Origin: Novacetimonas pomaceti
GTDB lineage: Bacteria > Pseudomonadota > Alphaproteobacteria > Acetobacterales > Acetobacteraceae
Reading direction: 5' to 3'
Length of the DNA: 64,000 nt
Assembly (NCBI RefSeq): GCF_003207955.1
Contig: NZ_NOXG01000006.1
Coordinates: 62,001-126,000 of the forward strand
Numbering within the stretch: position 1 is the first letter of the stretch; every line of letters begins with the position of its first letter. The notes beneath the pieces were generated by a model. The model was given only the letters and a program-made list of their open reading frames with translations, did not search any database and was not told the origin of the DNA. Position numbers and translations under genes: made by a program. Positions 8,708-17,623 of this stretch are shown here, piece by piece.

Positions 8708-9451
8708 TCAGGCCGGATGGGCCGGGCGGGGTCCGAAAATCGCGCTGCCGACGCGCACGTGCGTCGCGCCCGCCGCGATGGCCTGCTCGAAATCCGCGGA
8801 CATCCCCATGGACAGCACCGCCAGCCCGTGTCGCGCGGCAAGGTCCGCCAGCGCGCGGAAATGCGGCATCGGGTCCTGATCGTGGGGGGGAATGCACATC
8901 AGGCCGACCACCGCATCGCCAAAACGCGCCTTTGCCGTCGTGATGAAGGTATCGGCCCCTTCCATCGCGACGCCGGATTTCTGCGTCTCGTCCCCGGTAT
9001 TGACCTGCACCAGCAGTTTCGGCAGGCGGCCCGTCCGCTCGGCCGCCCGCGCGATGGCATCGCACAGGGACGGGCGGTCAAGGCTTTCGATCATGTCGGC
9101 GATGCGCACGGCCTCCAGCGCCTTGTTGGTCTGCAGGCCGCCGATGATGTTCAGGCGCAGGTCCGGCCACTGCGCGCGCAGGGGGGGAAATTTGGCGGCG
9201 GCCTCCTGCACGCGGTTTTCGCCAAAGGTCATCTGTCCCGCCCGCAGCGCCGCGACGACGCTTTCACGTGGATGGAACTTGGAGACGGCGACAAGCGTGA
9301 TGTCCGCCGGATCGCGTCCGGCGCGCCGTGCCGCGGCCGCGATCCGCGCGCGCACCGTCGCAAGAGCCTGTGCGATATCGTGGCTCGCCGTGGCGCGGGA
9401 CGCGGGTGCTTCATTCCCCGCTGGCCCTGCCGGGATGGTTGTGTCCTGCAC
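8708..9451 (-). CDS. yggS: YggS-type pyridoxal phosphate homeostasis protein
   Basis: The 247-residue protein is of the PLP-binding barrel family (PROSC/YggS), which handles cellular vitamin B6 and is not thought to be an enzyme. The PLP lysine lies in VAVSKFHP. Other motifs are FGENRVQE, WPDLRLNIIGGLQTNKA, LLVQVNTGDETQKSG and the C-terminal LSMGMSADFEQAIAAGATHVRVGSAIFG. The open frame extends upstream to 9751, but those residues are unlike the family. I place the start at GTG 9451, which has GGGGAAAGGG about 7 bases upstream and leaves a short 20-30-residue lead before the barrel. Canonical IGxLQxNK reads IGGLQTNK here. Confidence 0.92.
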   Translation of the reverse strand: MQDTTIPAGPAGNEAPASRATASHDIAQALATVRARIAAAARRAGRDPADITLVAVSKFHPRESVVAALRAGQMTFGENRVQEAAAKFPPLRAQWPDLRLNIIGGLQTNKALEAVRIADMIESLDRPSLCDAIARAAERTGRLPKLLVQVNTGDETQKSGVAMEGADTFITTAKARFGDAVVGLMCIPPHDQDPMPHFRALADLAARHGLAVLSMGMSADFEQAIAAGATHVRVGSAIFGPRPAHPA

Positions 9452-9826
9452 GATGCGCCCTTTCCCCTGTATCGGAAAAATCGAAAATTCCTTGTTCCCG
9501 CATTCCCGCCCCTGCTCCGCGCGGCATTGAGGCGGCATGGAGCGGGATGGACATGGGACCTGTCCCGATACCATGTCGCGCGCCCGCGTGCCATCGGGGG
9601 CGGGGCGCGCGATCATGCGATGGGGAGAAGATGGCGGGGCAAATGCGGGGGACGCGCGAACGGACAGGGCATATCGACAAGGGGCATATCGACAAAAAAC
9701 CTGTATGCCGGGGTGGCGGCGCGGGCGTCGGCGTGTCATGTGCGTGACCATGCCGGCGTGGTCACGCGTCGTCGCGGAGTTTTAGGGTTGAGTTTCTTGG
9801 TATCGAGTTTCAGGGCAGGATAAAGA
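9452..9826. other. Intergenic gap yggS/rsmB with short direct repeats
   Basis: The 375-bp gap between the divergent yggS and rsmB genes should hold both promoters. It contains a short tandem motif at 9663-9690 (listed separately). No gene is supported: frames crossing it are extensions of yggS or antisense. An AT-richer stretch follows 9781, just ahead of the rsmB ribosome-binding site (CAGGGCAGGA). Confidence 0.5.
9663..9690. repeat. Tandem GACA(A)GGGGCATATC motif, two units
   Basis: Two neighbouring units are seen: GACAGGGCATATC (9663-9675) and GACAAGGGGCATATC (9676-9690), followed by a third partial GACAAAAAAC. The core GGGCATAT recurs as a tandem pair in the gap at 33475-33506, on the opposite strand. 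It could be a regulator binding site or a short repeat; the sequence does not decide. Confidence 0.6.
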
Positions 9827-11149
9827 ATGAAACAGCCGTCGTCCGCACCCCGTTCGTCCGGACGTCGCGTCATGGGGGGGCGTGGCGCGCGGGCCGCCGC
9901 GACCGACCCGACCCGCGATATTGCCTTTGATATCGTCAGCGGCGTGATCGAACACCGGCGCATGCTTGAAACCTCCATGGAAAACTCCCCCACGGCGCGG
10001 GAGGCGGAACCGCGCGACCGCGCCGCGGCCCATCGTCTGGGCGCGTCCGTCCTGCGCCACATGGGCACCGCGACGGAGGTGCTGTCGCCTTTCCTGAAAA
10101 AGGAACCGCCCGAACCCGTGCGCGCCGTCCTGCTGATTGGCGTGGCGCAGCTCCTGTTCCTGGGCACGCCGGTCCATGCGGCGGTGGCGACGTCCGTCGC
10201 GCTGGCGCGCAGGCGGGGGCTTGCGCCGTTCGCCGGGCTGGTGAATGCGGTCCTGCGACGCATCGCGCAGCAGGGCGATGCCTGTCTGGAGGGGCTGGAC
10301 CAGGAACGCCTCGACGTGCCGCCATGGCTGTGGACGTCGTGGGGGCGCATGGCGCGTCCCATCGCGGCGGCGCTGGGGATGGAGCCGCCGCTCGACCTGT
10401 CGATGCGGCCCGGCTGCCTGCCGCCGCCGGGGGGCGAAGTGCTGCCCAATGGCACCGTGCGGTTCCCTGCCGGCACGCGGGTGACGGAACTGCCGGGATT
10501 TTCCGAAGGGGAGTTCTGGGTTCAGGACGCGGCCGCCACGCTGCCCGCGCGGCTGCTGGATGTGAAGGCGGGGGAACGCGTGGCCGACCTGTGCGCGGCG
10601 CCGGGGGGCAAGACCGCGCAGCTTGCCTTTGCCGGGGGGGAGGTGACCGCCGTGGAACGCGATGCCCGCAGGATGGAGCGCCTGGCCGCCAACCTCGCGC
10701 GGCTGGGCCTGAAGGACCGGGTGAGGACGGTGCGCGGCGACGCCACGCAGTGGCGGCCGGACGTGCCGCTCGATGCCGTGCTGCTGGATGCGCCATGTTC
10801 GGCGACGGGCACGGTGCGCCGCCACCCCGACGCGATGTGGATCAAGCGCCCGCGCGACCTTGCTGGGCTGGCGGCGGGACAGCAGGCCCTGATCGCGGCG
10901 GCGCGGGACATGCTGCGTCCCGGCGGACGGCTGGTCTATGCCGTATGTTCCCTCCAGCCGGAGGAAGGCCCCGCCTGCGCCCGCGCGGCGGAGGAAATGG
11001 GCCTGATCGCCGATCCCTTCACGCCGGAGGAACTGTCCTTCCTGCCGCAGGCCCGCACGGCGGAGGGCTGGCTGCGCACGCATCCCGGCATGTGGGCGGC
11101 GCAGGGCGGCATGGACGGGTTCTTCGCCGCGCGCTTTCGCAAGGCCTGA
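9827..11149 (+). CDS. rsmB: 16S rRNA (cytosine-967-C5)-methyltransferase RsmB
   Basis: The 440-residue protein has an N-terminal NusB-like RNA-binding domain (about 25-155: AAHRLGASVLRHMG..VLLIGVAQLLFLG). It is followed by a class I SAM methyltransferase domain: motif I LCAAPGGKTAQLA, motif IV DAPCSATGTVRRHPDAMW with its Cys, and motif VI VYAVCSLQPEEG with the nucleophile Cys in the PC/CS pair pattern of RNA m5C enzymes. Together these indicate RsmB. ATG 9827 has AGGA about 9 bases upstream. It is 64 bp upstream of rpe on the same strand and likely co-transcribed. Confidence 0.95.
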   Translation: MKQPSSAPRSSGRRVMGGRGARAAATDPTRDIAFDIVSGVIEHRRMLETSMENSPTAREAEPRDRAAAHRLGASVLRHMGTATEVLSPFLKKEPPEPVRAVLLIGVAQLLFLGTPVHAAVATSVALARRRGLAPFAGLVNAVLRRIAQQGDACLEGLDQERLDVPPWLWTSWGRMARPIAAALGMEPPLDLSMRPGCLPPPGGEVLPNGTVRFPAGTRVTELPGFSEGEFWVQDAAATLPARLLDVKAGERVADLCAAPGGKTAQLAFAGGEVTAVERDARRMERLAANLARLGLKDRVRTVRGDATQWRPDVPLDAVLLDAPCSATGTVRRHPDAMWIKRPRDLAGLAAGQQALIAAARDMLRPGGRLVYAVCSLQPEEGPACARAAEEMGLIADPFTPEELSFLPQARTAEGWLRTHPGMWAAQGGMDGFFAARFRKA

Positions 11150-11213
11150 CGCGGAAGGGCGCGGGGTTCGCAAAACTATGGCCTGTCTTCGATATTCCTG
11201 ATATCAAAGAGGT

Positions 11214-11894
11214 ATGGCAGCTCTATCTTCTCCCCTTATCGCGCCGAGCGTCCTGTCGGCTGATTTTTCCCGCATGGCGGACGAAGTCGCTGCCGTCGAA
11301 AAAGCGGGCGCGGACTGGCTCCATCTGGATGTGATGGATGGCCATTTCGTCCCGAACCTGTCGATGGGCACGCAGCTGGTCAGCGCGCTGCGTCCGCATT
11401 CGCGCCTGCCGTTCGACGTGCACCTGATGGTCGCGCCGGTCGATTCGTATATCGCGGCCTTTGCCAAGGCGGGCGCCGATCATATCCATATCCATGTGGA
11501 GGCCGGGCCGCATACCCACCGTTCCCTGCAGCACGTGCGCGACCATGGGGTGAAGGCCGGACTTGCGATCTGTCCCGCCACCCCGCCCGAGGCCGCGGAA
11601 GAGGTGCTTGACCTGGTGGACATGATCCTTGTCATGACGGTCAACCCGGGGTTCGGGGGGCAGAAGTTCCTGACCAGCCAGCTTCGGAAAATCCGCACCC
11701 TGCGTGAAATGGCCGATGCCACGGGACGTGACATCCGCATTGGCGTGGATGGCGGGATCACGCCCGAAACCGCCGCCCTTGCGACGCAGGCGGGCGCGGA
11801 TGTCCTGATTGCCGGCACCTCGGTTTACGGGCAGGAGGATTATGCCCGCGCCATCAATGCCCTGCGCACAGGCGGGGCATCCCGCCCGGCGTGA
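11214..11894 (+). CDS. rpe: Ribulose-phosphate 3-epimerase
   Basis: This 226-residue TIM-barrel enzyme interconverts ribulose 5-phosphate and xylulose 5-phosphate in the pentose phosphate pathway. Visible motifs are IAPSVLSADFSRM, the metal and catalytic WLHLDVMDGHFVPNLS, HLMV, HIHIHVEA, MTVNPGFGGQ and the second catalytic Asp in IGVDGGI, then AGTSVYG at the phosphate site. Length and motifs are complete. ATG 11214 is preceded by AAAGAGG. The heparinase-like gene begins 34 bp downstream. Confidence 0.96.
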   Translation: MAALSSPLIAPSVLSADFSRMADEVAAVEKAGADWLHLDVMDGHFVPNLSMGTQLVSALRPHSRLPFDVHLMVAPVDSYIAAFAKAGADHIHIHVEAGPHTHRSLQHVRDHGVKAGLAICPATPPEAAEEVLDLVDMILVMTVNPGFGGQKFLTSQLRKIRTLREMADATGRDIRIGVDGGITPETAALATQAGADVLIAGTSVYGQEDYARAINALRTGGASRPA

Positions 11895-11928
11895 GGGGCG
11901 TTCACATCATCGGAGCGGTGGATCCGAC

Positions 11929-13653
11929 ATGGTCCTGAAGCGGCTGGCACAGGGTGCGCGTCTGTCGATGGCCCGGCTGCCGCTGCTGGTTGGCAAGGGG
12001 CGGGTGCCTGTCGCGCCGGTCCACAACATCCGCGACCTGTGGCCGGGCGATGCCGGGATCGGCGCCATGCTCATCAAGGGCAGCCTGACGCTGGCGGGAT
12101 ATACCCATCCCGTCGGGCCGGGAATGTGGGACAACCCCGGATATGAACCCGCGTTTCGCGAGGGACTGCACAGTTTCCGCTGGCTGCGCGACCTGCGCGC
12201 GGTGGGAACCGATGCCGCGCGCCTGCGTGCGCGCGCGCTGGTGGATGACTGGCTGCTCAATCCCCCCACCCATCCCATGGTGCGCGACTGTTCCGTGGCG
12301 GGGGCGCGGGTGGCGGCGTGGCTGGGTCATTACGATTTCTTCGCCGCGTCGGCCAGCGACCAGTTCCGCCAGCGCCTGATGGCGCGCCTGCTGGTGGAGG
12401 GGCGCACGATTGCCGCCCTGCTGCCGCCGGAATGCCATGACTGGCAATCCCTGACCGCGCTGAAGGGGCTGCTTGCGGTGGCGGTGGCCATGCCGGAATA
12501 TACCGGGTTCCTCAGCCGGTACCGGCGTTATATCGATGGGGAGGTCGAACGCCAGATCCTGCCCGATGGCTGGCATGTCCAGCGCAGTCCGGAGGTACAG
12601 CTGCGCGCGTTGCGCGAACTGGCGGAAATGCGCGCGATGATGCAGGCCGCCCAGCATGCGCTGCCCCATTCGGTCGCCCTTGCGCTGGACAAGATGAGCC
12701 CCGTCCTGCGGGCCATGCGCCATGGCGACGGGGGGCTGGCGCTGTTCAACGGCAGCCATGAACGGACCGCCACCCTGATCGAGATGGTGCTGTCGCAGGC
12801 CACGCGCACGCGGGTGGTCGCCAATGCGATGCCTGATGGCGGATTCGTGCGGGCGCAGGCGGGACGTTCGCTGCTGCTGATCGACGCGGGCGCGCCCGCG
12901 CCCACGGGCCATGACCACAACGCGCACGCGGGGACGCTGTCGCTGGAATTTTCGTGCATGCGCCAGCGCCTGATCGTCAATTGCGGCGGTGGCCTGCTGC
13001 CGCAATGGAAAAAGGCGCTGCGCCAGACGGCAGCCCATTCCACCGTTGAGGTGGAGGGGCTTTCCTCCTCCGATTTTCATGAGGACGGCACCGTGGCGCG
13101 TCGCCCCGCCCATGTGGAGGTGGAGCATGCAACGCGCGAAGGCGCGCACTGGATCACCCTGTCGCATGACGGATATTATCCAACGGCGGGCGCGACCTAT
13201 TCCCGGCGGCTGTATCTGGGAAGCGGTGGCGACGGGCTGCGTGGCGAGGAAACGATCGAGGGCGAACGCGAACTGGCCTTCGTCCTGCGGCTGCACCTGC
13301 ATCCATCCGTCTATGCCCAGCCCGATCCCCAGAACGGCACCGTCGTGCTGGAGGCGGGGGAGCAGACATGGCGTTTCCGCGCCACGGGCGGTGAAGTCGC
13401 GGTGGAGGAAAGCGTCTATTCCGGCGGGACGCGGCCGGTGCCCTCCACCCAGATTGTCGTGCGCGTCACACCCGGTGGCGGACGCAGGCAGCCGGCTGGC
13501 GTCGATGACCCCGTAGCCAAGGGGGAGGAGGCCGGAAAAATGCCTGACGCCCCGCCTGCGGCGCGAAGCGGGATTCCGGATATTCCCGCGCCGGCGGACG
13601 TGCCGCCCGGCCGCAGGCGCAGCGTGATCCGCTGGGGGCTGGAGCGCGAATGA
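11929..13653 (+). CDS. Heparinase II/III family protein
   Basis: This 574-residue protein of the heparinase II/III type is a probable polysaccharide lyase fold. It has an alpha-helical toroid domain (about 1-330) with WLRDLRAVG and DGWHVQRSPEVQL, and a beta-sandwich domain that begins with a conserved HDHNAHAGTLSLEFS-like stretch and continues VNCGGG..AAHSTVEV. The C-terminal 60 residues are Pro/Ala-rich and probably disordered. No signal peptide is evident. A longer frame opens at 11809 inside rpe, so ATG 11929 is preferred. Alphaproteobacteria often carry this gene near rsmB; the substrate is unknown. It overlaps the following glycosyltransferase by 4 bp (ATGA), suggesting a joint role in an envelope or exopolysaccharide. 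Confidence 0.85.
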   Translation: MVLKRLAQGARLSMARLPLLVGKGRVPVAPVHNIRDLWPGDAGIGAMLIKGSLTLAGYTHPVGPGMWDNPGYEPAFREGLHSFRWLRDLRAVGTDAARLRARALVDDWLLNPPTHPMVRDCSVAGARVAAWLGHYDFFAASASDQFRQRLMARLLVEGRTIAALLPPECHDWQSLTALKGLLAVAVAMPEYTGFLSRYRRYIDGEVERQILPDGWHVQRSPEVQLRALRELAEMRAMMQAAQHALPHSVALALDKMSPVLRAMRHGDGGLALFNGSHERTATLIEMVLSQATRTRVVANAMPDGGFVRAQAGRSLLLIDAGAPAPTGHDHNAHAGTLSLEFSCMRQRLIVNCGGGLLPQWKKALRQTAAHSTVEVEGLSSSDFHEDGTVARRPAHVEVEHATREGAHWITLSHDGYYPTAGATYSRRLYLGSGGDGLRGEETIEGERELAFVLRLHLHPSVYAQPDPQNGTVVLEAGEQTWRFRATGGEVAVEESVYSGGTRPVPSTQIVVRVTPGGGRRQPAGVDDPVAKGEEAGKMPDAPPAARSGIPDIPAPADVPPGRRRSVIRWGLERE

Positions 13654-14825
13654 CGCCCGGGCGGGGAATGAAAATCCTCGAAATCACGAATGTTGATTTC
13701 GCGCTGTATCATTTCCTGCATCCGCTGATGCGCCGGTTGCGTGACCAGGGACATGAAGTCGTCGGGGCCTGCGCCGAAGGGCCGCTGCTGGCGGGCGTGC
13801 GGGCCGATGGCTTTCGCGTGGAACCCGTAGCCATGGCGCGTTCCTTTTCCCCGCTGGCGCAGGTGCGCGCGCTGGGGGCGCTGATCCGCCTGATCCGGCG
13901 GGAACGGCCCGACATGGTACATGTCCACATGCCCATCAGCGGCCTGCTGGGCCGTTTTGCCGCGTGGCTGTGTGGCGTCCCGCGCGTGGCCTATACCTGT
14001 CACGGGTTCCTGTTCAACCAGCCCGGACCGGCATGGCGGCGGATGCTGGCGCTCGTGCTGGAATGGCTGGCGGGACGCATCACCGATATCTACCTCACCG
14101 TCTCGCAGGAGGAGGCGCGGGATGCGCGGCGGCTGGGCATACACCGGCATGCCACGGCCATCGGCAACGGACGCGATGGGAAGGTCTTTCGCCCCGATGC
14201 GCCGACCCGCCGCAGGGTGCGCGCCGAACTGGGGGCTGCGGCGGATGATGTCGTCATCCTCGCGGTTTCGCGTCTGGTGCGGCACAAGGGATACCCGGAA
14301 CTGCTGGCGGCGATGCGCGACGTGCCCGAAGCCACGCTATGGATCGCGGGCGAGCGCCTGCCCACCGATCATGGTCCCGACATGGGGGCGTGCCTCGATG
14401 CGGCCGGGGCGGAACTCGGGCCACGGCTGAAGCGCCTTGGATATCGCGCCGACGTGGCGGACCTGATGGCGGCGGCGGACATCTTTGTCCTGCCCAGCCA
14501 TTTCGAGGGGCTTCCCATGACGGTGATCGAGGCGATGCTGTGTGGCCTGCCGGTCGTGGGCAGCAATATCCGTGGCATCCGCGAACAGATTGTGGAAGGG
14601 GTGAGCGGCTTTTGCGTGCCGGCGGGGCAGGTTGCGGCCCTGTCGGCGGCGCTGGGGCGGCTTGCCCGCGACGCGTCGCTGCGCCGCCGCATGGGGGATG
14701 CGGGGCGCCAGCGCGCGCTGGAACTGTTTTTACAGGAAAGGGTGATCGCCCGCACGGCTGCCCTGCTGACGCGCGATGCGGGCGAAGGGCGTCAGGGCTG
14801 GGAAAGTTCGCCGCCCATTTCCTGA
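13650..14825 (+). CDS. Glycosyltransferase family 4 protein
   Basis: The 391-residue GT-B fold protein has an N-terminal acceptor domain (LEITNVDFALYHFLHPLMRRLRDQGHEV, then DMVHVHMPISGLLGRFAAWL) and a C-terminal nucleotide-sugar domain. The C-terminal domain shows AVSRLVRHKGYPELLAAM and the E-x7-E motif in PSHFEGLPMTVIEAMLCGLPVVGS. The N-terminal part resembles WbpX/PelF/Cps-type transferases, but the sugar is not predictable. It starts with a 4-bp overlap (ATGA) on the heparinase-like gene. An internal ATG at 13668 (MKILEIT) is an alternative start. Its last 34 bp overlap the convergent small periplasmic gene. Confidence 0.88.
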   Translation: MTPGRGMKILEITNVDFALYHFLHPLMRRLRDQGHEVVGACAEGPLLAGVRADGFRVEPVAMARSFSPLAQVRALGALIRLIRRERPDMVHVHMPISGLLGRFAAWLCGVPRVAYTCHGFLFNQPGPAWRRMLALVLEWLAGRITDIYLTVSQEEARDARRLGIHRHATAIGNGRDGKVFRPDAPTRRRVRAELGAAADDVVILAVSRLVRHKGYPELLAAMRDVPEATLWIAGERLPTDHGPDMGACLDAAGAELGPRLKRLGYRADVADLMAAADIFVLPSHFEGLPMTVIEAMLCGLPVVGSNIRGIREQIVEGVSGFCVPAGQVAALSAALGRLARDASLRRRMGDAGRQRALELFLQERVIARTAALLTRDAGEGRQGWESSPPIS

Positions 14826-15295
14826 ATCAGGGCCTGGGTTTCCTGCGGGTGGGTGTTGATCAGCTTCACGTTGGCGGGGTTCAGCGCGGGCGCGCCCTTG
14901 GGGGCCTGCTGGTGCATCAGGGCGGTCGTCATGCCGAATGTGGTGATGCCCATGACGAAATCCGAAGCACTCAGCCCATGGTCGCGCAGGATCGGCATCA
15001 GGCGTTCCGTCTGTGCCGTGCGTTCGATGGTCTGCGACAGGGACAGGTTGCTGGTGTCCGGCGGGGGAACGTTGCGCGCCTTGATCTCCTTGATGGTCGG
15101 GATCATGATCGCAAAGAAATTGTCAGGCAGGCGGTACTGCGCGGCGGCATTGATGTCATGCGCCATCGTCGCCTTCGGGTCGGGCGCGGGCTGTGCCTGT
15201 GCCGGGGCCGCCGCGGGTGCGGGCGCTGCCATCGCTGGCAGCGCAGGCAGGGCCACCGCAAGGGCGGCGGCAAGGATGTATGTGCGGAACGTCAT
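14792..15295 (-). CDS. Small exported protein of unknown function
   Basis: The 167-residue protein has a clear Sec signal peptide (MTFRTYILAAALAVALPALPAMA) followed by an Ala/Pro/Gln-rich linker to about residue 40. The mature helical domain (DINAAAQYRLPDNFFAIMIPTIKEIKARN..LMPILRDHGLSASDFVMGITTFGMTTAL) has no Cys and no catalytic pattern I recognise. The ATG at 15295 forms an ATGA overlap with the aminopeptidase stop, and AGGGGGA lies about 11 bases upstream. An ATG at 15310 would add five residues. Probably co-translated with the aminopeptidase, it is periplasmic and of unknown role. Confidence 0.8.
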   Translation of the reverse strand: MTFRTYILAAALAVALPALPAMAAPAPAAAPAQAQPAPDPKATMAHDINAAAQYRLPDNFFAIMIPTIKEIKARNVPPPDTSNLSLSQTIERTAQTERLMPILRDHGLSASDFVMGITTFGMTTALMHQQAPKGAPALNPANVKLINTHPQETQALIQEMGGELSQP

Positions 15296-16551
15296 GGCTG
15301 GCTGGTCCATTCCCCCTGTTTCATCAACGATTCGCGGCTGCCGTCATGGGTGATGGCATCCACGTCGATCCGGTTTGATCCGATCATCCAGTCGATATGG
15401 ATGAAGCTGGAATTCGCGCCGCGCTCGCTCAGCTGCGCCTCTGTCAGGCTGTCGGTGTCGAGCATGCATTTGGTATAGGACTGTCCCAACGCGATATGGC
15501 TGGCCGCGTTTTCATCGAACAGCGTGTTGCGGAACAGGATGCCGCTGCTGGAAATGGGGGACGACGCGGGAACCAGCGCGACCTCGCCCAGGCGGCGCGC
15601 GCCTTCGTCGGTATCGAGTATGCGCGTCAGCACCTCCTGCCCGGCGCTGGCGCTGGCCTCCACGATGCGGCCCTCCTCGAAACGGACGGCGATATCGTCG
15701 ATCAGCGTTCCCTGATGGAACAGGGGTTTGGTCGCGCGGACCGTGCCGTTGACGCGACGGGCGTGCGGGGTGGTAAAGACCTCTTCCGTCGGGATGTTGG
15801 GGTTGCAGACGATGCCGTTGCGCGCGGGTTCCGATCCGCCCGCCCAGGCATGGCCATCCGCCAGCCCGACCGTAAGGTCCGTATCAGGCCCCCGGAAATG
15901 CAGCGCCGCGAAACGTCGTTCATTCAGCCACGCGGCCCGGCGGTGCAGGATTTCGTTATGCCGCGCCCATTCGGCCACGGGATCGTCGGCGGTGACGCGC
16001 GATGCGGCGAAGATGGCGTCCCACAGCCGCGCCAGCGCCTGATCGGCCGGCAGGTCGGGAAAGACCTGCTGGGCCCATGCGGGGGTGGCGCAGGCCACGA
16101 TGTTCCAGTTGATGGCGAAATTCGTGATCAGTTCCATCGACGCGCGACCCGCCAGCGAATTCGCGCGGGAGGCGCGGGCGACGCGTTCATGGTTTTCGCG
16201 CGCCAGCAGGATGGGATTTCCGCCGGTAATCGCCAGACGCGCCGCGCCATTGCGATAGGCATCGGCCATTCCGTCATGCAGCCATTTCGCCGCCGTGTCG
16301 AATGCATCGTCCGGCGCATGGCGGAAACGCGCCAGCGTGGTTTCGTCGTCGGTGTAGAAGGTGCTGACCAGCGACGCACCGGCGCGATAGGCATGTTCGG
16401 TGATGCGCCGGACCAGCGGCACGGCCTCCAGCGGGGCGGTGATCAGCAGTTGCTGGCCATGGGCGATGTTCAGCCCGACCCGGACCGCAACCTCGCCAAG
16501 CCGGTCCAGAAGTTCTGCGTGGTTGGGTACTGCGGGCATGCGTGGGTTCAT
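15292..16551 (-). CDS. M29 family aminopeptidase (AmpS/PepS type)
   Basis: This 419-residue cytoplasmic metallo-aminopeptidase is complete in length for family M29. The candidate metal ligands are in order: Glu in NIPTEEVFTTP, Glu in RLGEVALVP, His in ASHIALGQSY and His-Asp in FIHIDWMIGS. The Tyr of LGQSY is also conserved in the family. No signal sequence is present. The start MNPRMPAVPN has the usual short lead before NHAELLDRLGEVAVRVGLNI. It is followed by a 4-bp overlap with the small exported protein gene. Confidence 0.92.
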   Translation of the reverse strand: MNPRMPAVPNHAELLDRLGEVAVRVGLNIAHGQQLLITAPLEAVPLVRRITEHAYRAGASLVSTFYTDDETTLARFRHAPDDAFDTAAKWLHDGMADAYRNGAARLAITGGNPILLARENHERVARASRANSLAGRASMELITNFAINWNIVACATPAWAQQVFPDLPADQALARLWDAIFAASRVTADDPVAEWARHNEILHRRAAWLNERRFAALHFRGPDTDLTVGLADGHAWAGGSEPARNGIVCNPNIPTEEVFTTPHARRVNGTVRATKPLFHQGTLIDDIAVRFEEGRIVEASASAGQEVLTRILDTDEGARRLGEVALVPASSPISSSGILFRNTLFDENAASHIALGQSYTKCMLDTDSLTEAQLSERGANSSFIHIDWMIGSNRIDVDAITHDGSRESLMKQGEWTSQP

Positions 16552-16686
16552 CCTGTTGATGACGGTGCAGGGGCCGGGCGGGATGGAACCGCCCCGGCCC
16601 TTGGCGGGAAGCCTGTCACGATACGATAGACGACATTGCCGGGTTGCGTAAAATCATACCTTATCGTGGGAAAGGATGCGAAGGCG

Positions 16687-17148
16687 ATGGAAATGACAGG
16701 TGCCCCGGACGCGCTCGGCGATGCCGTCAGGCTCTGCGCGCTCGATGCCGCGCGTGAACGTCCACAACGCGTCGTGACGCAGGGCCGCGCGCTGGTGGTA
16801 TGGACGACACAGGACGGGCAGCCATGCGTGTTCGACGATCGCTGTCCCCATGGCAACGCGCGGCTGTCGGGTGGATATGTGATGTATGACCGGCTGGTCT
16901 GTCCGCTGCATATGTGGACATTCGGTGTGCATGGCGACGTGGATGCGCCCGGTGGCCGGATGGAGACGGCGAATCCGATGCCGCGCCCCTATGTCGCATG
17001 GGTCGATGACGGCGCGGTATGGGCCAGCGTGCGGCCCGCCCCTACGCCGGCCCGCGGACCTTCGTCCGTAGCGGGGGGAGCATCAGTCGTTGGGGCGCAG
17101 GCCAGGTCCTCGCGCATCAGCCAGCCACGGATGACCGCCAGGATATAG
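16687..17148 (+). CDS. Rieske [2Fe-2S] domain protein
   Basis: The 153-residue protein has a single Rieske domain with cluster ligands CPHGNARLSGG (Cys53, His55) and CPLHMWTF (Cys72, His75), a spacing typical of soluble Rieske ferredoxins and dioxygenase ferredoxin subunits. The domain ends near residue 116 (AVWASV), and a low-complexity tail follows. An upstream TTG at 16636 would lengthen it, but ATG 16687 with GGGAAAGGA about 10 bases upstream fits better. No oxygenase partner lies next to it. The last 160 bp overlap the convergent DUF4186 gene. Confidence 0.82.
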   Translation: MEMTGAPDALGDAVRLCALDAARERPQRVVTQGRALVVWTTQDGQPCVFDDRCPHGNARLSGGYVMYDRLVCPLHMWTFGVHGDVDAPGGRMETANPMPRPYVAWVDDGAVWASVRPAPTPARGPSSVAGGASVVGAQARSSRISQPRMTARI

Positions 17149-17603
17149 GCCTGCTGCGTCGGTTGCAGGTCATGCCCCTTGGTAAATCCATGCCATTTTT
17201 CGATACAGCCACGACAGCAGGTGCCCGTGGCGTGCTGGGCCACGAAAACCGGATGGCCCCGCCAGGGTGTCTGCCGCCCGTCCTTATGCGGATGGGCGGG
17301 GGCAAGCCGGGTCGCGATGAATTCGGTGGCATGGCGGGATACGGCCTGCAGCCCCTGCCGGCGCAGATAGGCCCGGTCCCTGTCGTCGAGATGGAATCTG
17401 GCGCGGAATCCCGAACGCGACAGCCGCGCCCACAGATCCGGCGCGACGGCGGGCAGGGGACATGTCGGGTCGGGTGGCGCGGGCGGTTCGCGTCGCGGTG
17501 GCGCGGGGGACGCGAACAGGTCCGCCTGCCGCCCATCCACGTCGTCGGTCACATTGTCAGCCGCGCCCGGCCCTGGCCTGCGGGCGGAATGGGGATGCCT
17601 CAT
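16989..17603 (-). CDS. DUF4186 family protein
   Basis: The 204-residue protein has a central region (about 58-168) matching the DUF4186 pattern: LARSGFRARF-like LSRSGFRARFHLDDRDRAYLRRQGL, TEFIATRLAPAHPHKDGRQTPWRGHPVFVAQHAT, then TCCRGCIEKWHGF and IRGWL. The CC..C and H residues could bind a metal, and the function is not known. The N-terminal 55 residues and the C-terminal 35 are Pro/Ala-rich. It starts 20 bp after the tyrS stop on the same strand and is likely co-transcribed. The C-terminal tail is antisense to the end of the Rieske gene. Confidence 0.82.
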   Translation of the reverse strand: MRHPHSARRPGPGAADNVTDDVDGRQADLFASPAPPRREPPAPPDPTCPLPAVAPDLWARLSRSGFRARFHLDDRDRAYLRRQGLQAVSRHATEFIATRLAPAHPHKDGRQTPWRGHPVFVAQHATGTCCRGCIEKWHGFTKGHDLQPTQQAYILAVIRGWLMREDLACAPTTDAPPATDEGPRAGVGAGRTLAHTAPSSTHAT

Positions 17604-17623
17604 CCGTTGTCCGGTGCCACCGC

